DNA of 53,220 bases from Symbiodinium natans (taxonomy: Eukaryota; Sar; Dinophyceae; Suessiales; Symbiodiniaceae), in assembly GCA_905221605.1 (NCBI GenBank), contig CAJNDS010000126.1, forward strand, positions 167,060-220,279, given 5' to 3'. Of the stretch, positions 49,186-53,220 are shown piece after piece. The translations under genes and the position numbers were made by a program. The first letter of the stretch is position 1. Every line of letters starts with the position of its first letter. Under the pieces are notes generated by a model. That model was given only the letters and a program-made list of their open reading frames with translations. It did not search any database and had not been told where the DNA came from.

Positions 49186-49408
49186 GCGGGTTCGGGCTTG
49201 GGGAGGGAAGATGTTGAGGCTGCCTTAGAGGGCTCTGCAGAAATGGAGACCTCCCACCCAAAACCCTAAACCCTCAAGACAAAACACATAGAAATTGTAT
49301 GTGGTATCATTCTGAATTTCCCAAGTTATTTGTCTAAACAGCTGACAAGCTGAGTTTAAGTACATTAATCCAAAACACATCTCTCTGGAGGCAATGCTCA
49401 GTTTACTT

Positions 49409-49510
49409 AAACCGCCTCCCCCCCTCCCCTCCGCCCCTCCCTCCCCCCACCCGCTCCCTCCCCCCCCTCTCCCCCCTCCCCTCCCCCTCCCTCCTCCCCC
49501 CTCCCCGCCC
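49409..49510 (-). repeat. C-rich low-complexity tract
   Basis: CCCCTCCC-type repeats of about 100 bp, the complement of a G-rich minisatellite. Followed by AACGTTTCGGTCA repeated three times (about 49535-49568). Confidence 0.9.
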
Positions 49511-49604
49511 TCCGCTCCAAAAGAAAACTCGGTCAAAACGTTTCGGTCAGAACGTTTCGGTCAAAACATTGCTGGGACCCAAACCCTACACAATTTCTAT
49601 AAAC

Positions 49605-49653
49605 CCTAAACCCTAAACCCTAAACCCTAAACCCTAAACCCTAAACCCTAAAC
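49605..49653 (-). repeat. CCCTAAA array, about 7 units
   Basis: Perfect units. Confidence 0.95.
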
Positions 49654-49799
49654 CCAATTGCTGGCTTCCAGGTTTTCACCTGGGGCCCACCCGTGGCCTG
49701 GCAGGCGACGAAGCTTAGGAACCCTAAGCCCTCAGCCCTAAACCATAAACATTGGTTTAGGGTTTAGGGTTTAGGGTTTCGGGTTTAGGGTTTCGGGTT

Positions 49800-50400
49800 T
49801 AGGGTTTAGGGTTTAGGGTTGGGGGAAATGAATTGTCTGCATCACAAGATTGATGGCTTTAGGGAGGCTGGCGCTGGGGTTTAGGGTGAAAACATCCCTG
49901 CCCCTGTTAACCCTGGGCAAGACTTAAGACCCCGATGTGACATGAATTGAGATTTGAGTGAGAAACAGGTGAGAACCAGAGTGAGGGAAACTTATTCAAA
50001 GAGCTGCGAATTAACCCTACACCCTAAACCCTAAAGTAAGAGAGAAATGCTAACTGCGCCGGTCTCACATTATTCTTCCTGTCCCATGTTCCTCTCACTC
50101 AATTCCCGGACCCCCGAAAAAGATCCAAAAAGTAGAACCCCCAAATAGTACCCTATACTACTATTGGGTCATTTTCGGAACCCTAAACCCTAAACCCTAA
50201 GGATCAAACTCTGGATCCTTCCCGGGTGTCTGGAAGTCTCACTAAAGTCTCACTTCCTCCTTCATTTCAATTGCCTTCTCACATTGAGAGCTCCCCGGGT
50301 TCCTCAGTGTTTTCAGCTTTGGGGCTGTTTAGGATTCGGGTTCGGAATTGTTTTTATTTTTTATTTCGTTTGGGTTTAGGGTTCAGGGTTTAGGGTTTAG
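49800..50400. other. No gene seen
   Basis: Unique sequence with a dispersed CCCCCAAATAGTACCCTAT element near 50100-50180 and a few array units. Confidence 0.4.
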
Positions 50401-50518
50401 GGCTTAGGGCTTAGGGCTTAGGGTTAGGGACTTCGCCACTATCCGCTCAGCAGTCTCATCTGCCACCCAAATCACGGGTGACCTCAACCCTGAACCCTAA
50501 ACCTTATAAGCTCTAAAT

Positions 50519-50624
50519 GGAGGTTTCCGAAATTAGGGGGACCTTGGTGGGGTCCTTCTTGTAAGGGAGTCCTACTATTTTGGGGATCTAGAATATCGTC
50601 GGCCCCCTATTGTCGTAAACCTCC
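50519..50624. mobile_element. Foldback element with 21-bp ends
   Basis: GGAGGTTTCCGAAATTAGGG (from 50519) is inverted at 50604-50624 (18 of 21). This is the best-preserved member of the GGTTTCCGA family seen also at 3090, 14930 and 20750. Confidence 0.65.
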
Positions 50625-50794
50625 AAATCCTCCACCCGCAACAAGGGCGGCAATGCGGCCACTGTGCCACAAAGGGCCCATGATTCAGGCGATCATGTTC
50701 CTAAAACCTTTAGGGTTTAGGGTTTAGGGTTTGGGGTTTAGGGTTTAGGGTTAACCTTAAACCCCCAAACCCTAGCTCAAGAGCTCTGTTGCAG

Positions 50795-50884
50795 GTGACG
50801 GCCATGCGCGCAGAGGAAGTCCATACGGTTCTGGCTCTGCAAAGCAGATTCCCAGCAAAGGAGCCGAGCGAACTCGAAGTTTGA
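50795..50884 (+). CDS. Probable terminal coding exon
   Basis: It follows CTCTGTTGCAG and reads 29 codons to TGA (MRAEEVHTVLALQSRFPAKE, then PSELEV). Good acceptor context and composition. The upstream exons are not identified. The family is unknown. Confidence 0.45.
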   Translation: MTAMRAEEVHTVLALQSRFPAKEPSELEV

Positions 50885-51015
50885 TATCTCACTCGCAAAG
50901 TTGCCGAGAGACTTGGAAGTTTGTGTGTGATCTAAACGTTTGCGAAACAGGGAGACCTTGAATTTTTGACTCCCCAAAATACTAGGATTCTCTCATAGTA
51001 AGGACCCGAACAAGG

Positions 51016-51165
51016 TTCGGAATAGTTGCTAATGATATTCCCTTAGGGCCCCTTTATAATCATACTAGAACAACCCCCCGTTCTAATTATTACTTGGAGG
51101 TTCATGGTACACATTAACCTATTATAACTATAACTGTACTTATAACCCACTTATAAGCTTAAGTG
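51016..51165. repeat. CGGAAGAATT-family repeat joined to a truncated MITE-2
   Basis: GAATAGTTGCTAATGATATT matches 34400. It runs directly into ACTTGGAGGTTCATGGTAC at 51092, a MITE-2 left end lacking its right end. Confidence 0.5.
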
Positions 51166-51302
51166 CCCGAATAAGGAAATAAGTTCAGTTATACATGGTC
51201 GCCTATCTTAGCCCTACTTTCGGAAAGCTCCCATGTAGTTAGATCCTCAAGCGCGCAGTAGACTCTCATATCGGAGCTTCGGAGCTGGGGTTTAGGGCCT
51301 GG

Positions 51303-51367
51303 GGTTTAGGGTTTAGGGTTTAGGGTTTAGGGTTTAGGGTTTAGGGTTTAGGGTTTAGGGTTTAGGG
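51303..51367 (+). repeat. TTTAGGG array, about 9 units
   Basis: Perfect units. Confidence 0.95.
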
Positions 51368-51396
51368 CTTATGGGTTAGGGCTCCTTGTATCCCAG

Positions 51397-51435
51397 GTGT
51401 CCTTCATCAAGTGCTCGAAACCTGTCGGTTTCGAG
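51397..51435 (+). CDS. Exon-like micro-island
   Basis: Between TATCCCAG and a TTAGGG edge, 13 codons read VSFIKCSKPVGFE. Too short to classify. Confidence 0.25.
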
Positions 51436-51935
51436 TTAGGGTTTAGGGTTTAGGGGCGCCCGAGCTTCTCTTGCGGGCTTAGAGGGTCCATAAAGACTGT
51501 AAAGCCGTCGCAGCAGGAATAGTAATGCCGCACAGGCGAGATCCAAGCACCCGAAGAGCCCAACCCCGAAGCCAGAAAAGGGTTTGGGGTTTAAGGGTTT
51601 AGCGTTTAGGGCTTAGGGCTTAGGGTTTGGGGTTTGGGGTTTGGGGTTTAGGGCAAACATGTACGCCCATGCGAGTTGCTTCCACCCTAAAACTCTGAAC
51701 CCCTTCCAACTCAAACTTCCGCACCGATGGTTCAGTTGGGCTATGTAGCTTAGTAGGGCTGGGCCCGGGCAGTTACGGATACGCAAGTCCCCTAGGGGAA
51801 ACCCTGAACCTCTCAAACCCTTGAACCCCAGATCCTCCCAGATTCTTTGACAAACTCTTGAAAACTCAATCTTCAGCACTAGAATTCGCAGTCCTTCTCT
51901 TTCCTCGGTTGCTGGAGCAAAGTCCGACTTGAACC

Positions 51936-52010
51936 CTAAACCCTAAACCCTTAACCCTTAACCCTTAACCCTAAACCCTAAACCTTAAACCCTAAACCCT
52001 AAACCCTAAA
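51936..52010 (-). repeat. CCCTAAA array with CCCTTAA units
   Basis: About ten units, three of them CCCTTAA. Confidence 0.9.
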
Positions 52011-52037
52011 CCCAGAAAGGGGTGTCTGTCCGGTCCC

Positions 52038-52227
52038 AGCAGCCATCCGCAGAGTGCGAAACTCCGCATTCGCCAGTGGCTCAAGCAAAATGGGGTTAAA
52101 GAACAGGCCTGCGAGGCCTTCCGTTGATTGGGCCGAGGCGGGGAGCTTTGAAGGCACTTTTAGATTGATGTCTGTGTTGACGGTGGACTACGTATTTGAT
52201 ATAGTTTCGGAGTTGTTGGCTTCTTAA
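52038..52227 (+). CDS. Coding island, about 60 codons
   Basis: Open from about 52038 to a TAA at 52225, with an ATG at 52090 (MGLKNRPARPSVDWAEAGSF, then RLMSVLTVDYVFDIVSELLA). Hydrophobic C-terminus. The family is not recognised. A minus-strand frame overlaps. Confidence 0.3.
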
Positions 52228-52269
52228 GGAGTATTTGGAGGCTGTGTCTTGAGCTAAGTATAACATTGC

Positions 52270-52630
52270 CCGGGGAAAGGTCGCTACTGACAAGGCGTCA
52301 CGCTCGAAGGTTTCGCTTCTTTTGCTTGCTACAAAGTTGTTTGAGGGGAAGGAAGTAATGAACAAATCCGATCATTCTGACTTTTGAAGCTCTGCTAAGT
52401 TGTTCCTAGTTGGTAGCCAAGATTATATTCTCCGATCGTTGCGATGACGCCGCCCGGCGGAAGATCCTTTCTGGACGTTACTGACAAGGCGTAACGACGC
52501 TCCAAAACCCATCGGCATAGATTCCTTTACTTGGTATAAAGCTATTTCGAGGTGAAGGAAACGCTGATCAAGTACGATTGTTCTGATTTTTGAAGTTCTG
52601 CCAAATCGCTCTCGGTTGTTCGCGCGGCCT
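52270..52630. repeat. Diverged tandem repeat, period about 194 bp
   Basis: ACTGACAAGGCGT at about 52286 recurs at about 52480, and the downstream segments (GATTGTTCTGATTTTTGAAG versus ATCATTCTGACTTTTGAAG) align in the same order. Confidence 0.65.
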
Positions 52631-52811
52631 TTGCGAAGCCGCCTCGGTTGAGCGCTTGGTTTGAAACTCCAAGCGTTGTTGGCGTGACGGGTACCACACA
52701 TTTTTCTTTAACGTTGCAAGTATGTAATCTCTAATTATTGAATGCTCGATATTCTAGGAATTAATTATCTGGAATTGGACACACTAAATTTTGTGATATA
52801 ATCTCTAGAGA

Positions 52812-52864
<53 letters not shown>

Positions 52865-52886
52865 GAAAGAGAGAGAAAGTGAGAAA
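52812..52886 (+). repeat. (GA)n microsatellite
   Basis: About 22 GA units, then imperfect GAGAAAGA. More GA runs at 52969-52985 and 53057-53106. The Ser/Leu-rich minus-strand frames come from these. Confidence 0.95.
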
Positions 52887-52992
52887 GCGAGAGAGTAACA
52901 GTGCGAGACTTGAGGAAGCAGCGCACAAGAAGAAGGTGGAGATGGAGGTGGCCGATGCCTGAGAAATATGAGAGAGAGAGAGAGATGTTGTG

Positions 52993-53054
52993 ATGATAGC
53001 CAGCAAGGACCGCGAGGCCTTTCTGGCTCTTGCCTCGGAAACGCCACCGTGTAA
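52993..53054 (+). CDS. Exon-like island beside GA repeats
   Basis: ATG 52993 reads IASKDREAFLALASETPPCK and then enters GA repeats encoding Arg/Glu. The family is unknown. Confidence 0.3.
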
Positions 53055-53103
53055 ACAGAGAGAGAGAGAGAGAGAGAGAAAGAGGGAAAGAGACAGAGAG
53101 AGA

Positions 53104-53220
53104 AAGAGCTTGAAAGAGACAGAAGAGCTTGAGGAAAAGAAGGAGTGGCAGAGAAAGCACCTGGAAGAGACCTTCCCGTTGCACGAGGAGGCTAAGGGAG
53201 AGGGAGGTGAGACAGAGACA
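53104..53220 (+). CDS. Coding island at the right edge (partial)
   Basis: An open charged coiled-coil-like frame (ETEELEEKKEWQRKHLEETF, then PLHEEAKGEGGETE) that continues off the window. Likely a coiled-coil protein exon or a product of GA-repeat expansion. Confidence 0.35.

Larger units (their letters stand above)
42426..49275 (+). repeat. Tandem triplication, units of about 2.36 kb
   Basis: CCAGCCC..CAGGAAACGCGTGG marks unit starts at 42426, 44788 and 47153. Each unit holds, in order, arrays, a CACAGGGGCTTGAGGGTTTA stretch, a MITE-2 copy, the ubiquitin-like/RCC1-like gene and a shared 3' flank. Unit 3 is altered: four fewer internal repeats than expected from units 1-2, and an insertion of about 130-150 bp at about 49040-49185. 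Confidence 0.9.
1..53220. repeat. Interspersed telomere-type repeats across the whole window
   Basis: TTTAGGG and its complement CCCTAAA recur in more than 90 blocks, from two units to about 24 units, on both strands and often alternating in orientation over a few hundred bases. Variants (TTCAGGG, TTGAGGG, TTTCGGG, TTTAGGC, GTTTGGG) are common at block edges and in old blocks. TTTAGGG is the telomere unit of plants and of dinoflagellates studied so far. No block is terminal, so these are interstitial telomeric sequences. The largest blocks are listed separately. Confidence 0.95.

Noticed and set aside
52761-53184. Ser/Leu-rich minus-strand frames
   Set aside because: Translation of (GA)n repeats; the plus-strand islands between the repeats look more protein-like.
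1-53220. Spliced-leader, tRNA, rRNA or snRNA genes
   Set aside because: No match to the dinoflagellate spliced-leader core or to tRNA/rRNA landmarks was noticed by eye; a covariance-model search would be needed to exclude small RNAs.

Overview
Organism and overall character. The window looks like nuclear DNA of a dinoflagellate, probably Symbiodiniaceae or a relative (inference). It is saturated with TTTAGGG, the plant/dinoflagellate-type telomere repeat, in more than 90 separate blocks and in both orientations, none at a chromosome end. It carries a same-strand tandem gene triplication, short-exon genes and ubiquitin-like N-termini on unrelated domains. I saw no tRNA, rRNA, CRISPR array, bacterial-type operon or spliced-leader gene.

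Layout. 1-27.5 kb is a mosaic of (TTTAGGG)n/(CCCTAAA)n blocks, small foldback (MITE-like) elements, simple repeats and about 30 short stop-free coding islands of 14-57 codons. Nearly all islands read on the + strand, and many are edged by AG on the left and GT on the right. Some are recognisable: two ankyrin pieces (2.9-3.4 kb) and four WD40 pieces (9.0, 11.0, 17.0 and 20.5 kb). They look like exons of split genes whose introns are filled with telomere-type DNA, or shredded gene fragments. 27.8-29.2 kb holds a four-exon gene joining a ubiquitin-like domain to a fibrillarin-like domain with degenerate catalytic motifs; 27.71-29.6 kb has no telomere-type array. 29.6-42.4 kb returns to mosaic. 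42.4-49.3 kb is a tandem triplication of a gene encoding a ubiquitin-like domain plus 41-residue RCC1-like repeats: two intact 494-residue copies and a shortened, frameshifted third. 49.3-53.2 kb is mosaic again, ending in GA microsatellites and a coding island running off the window.

Main discoveries. (1) Intron 3 of the fibrillarin-like gene coincides with a 118-bp element flanked by a 4-bp duplication (GATC). Removing the element and one GATC restores the reading frame, and a related 109-bp copy with its own duplication (TCTC) lies about 2.4 kb downstream. This is an introner-type intron gain. (2) Several telomere-type blocks are flanked by direct duplications of the surrounding unique DNA (15, 18, 21 and 30 bp), and others interrupt MITE copies. 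They behave as insertions into pre-existing sequence, including coding sequence. Each TTTAGGG unit contains GT and AG, so the arrays could act as spliced-out introns. (3) A 101-bp MITE family has four copies with matching ends; three carry perfect 4-bp target duplications. Everything rests on reading the sequence; no database search, alignment program or RNA data was available.
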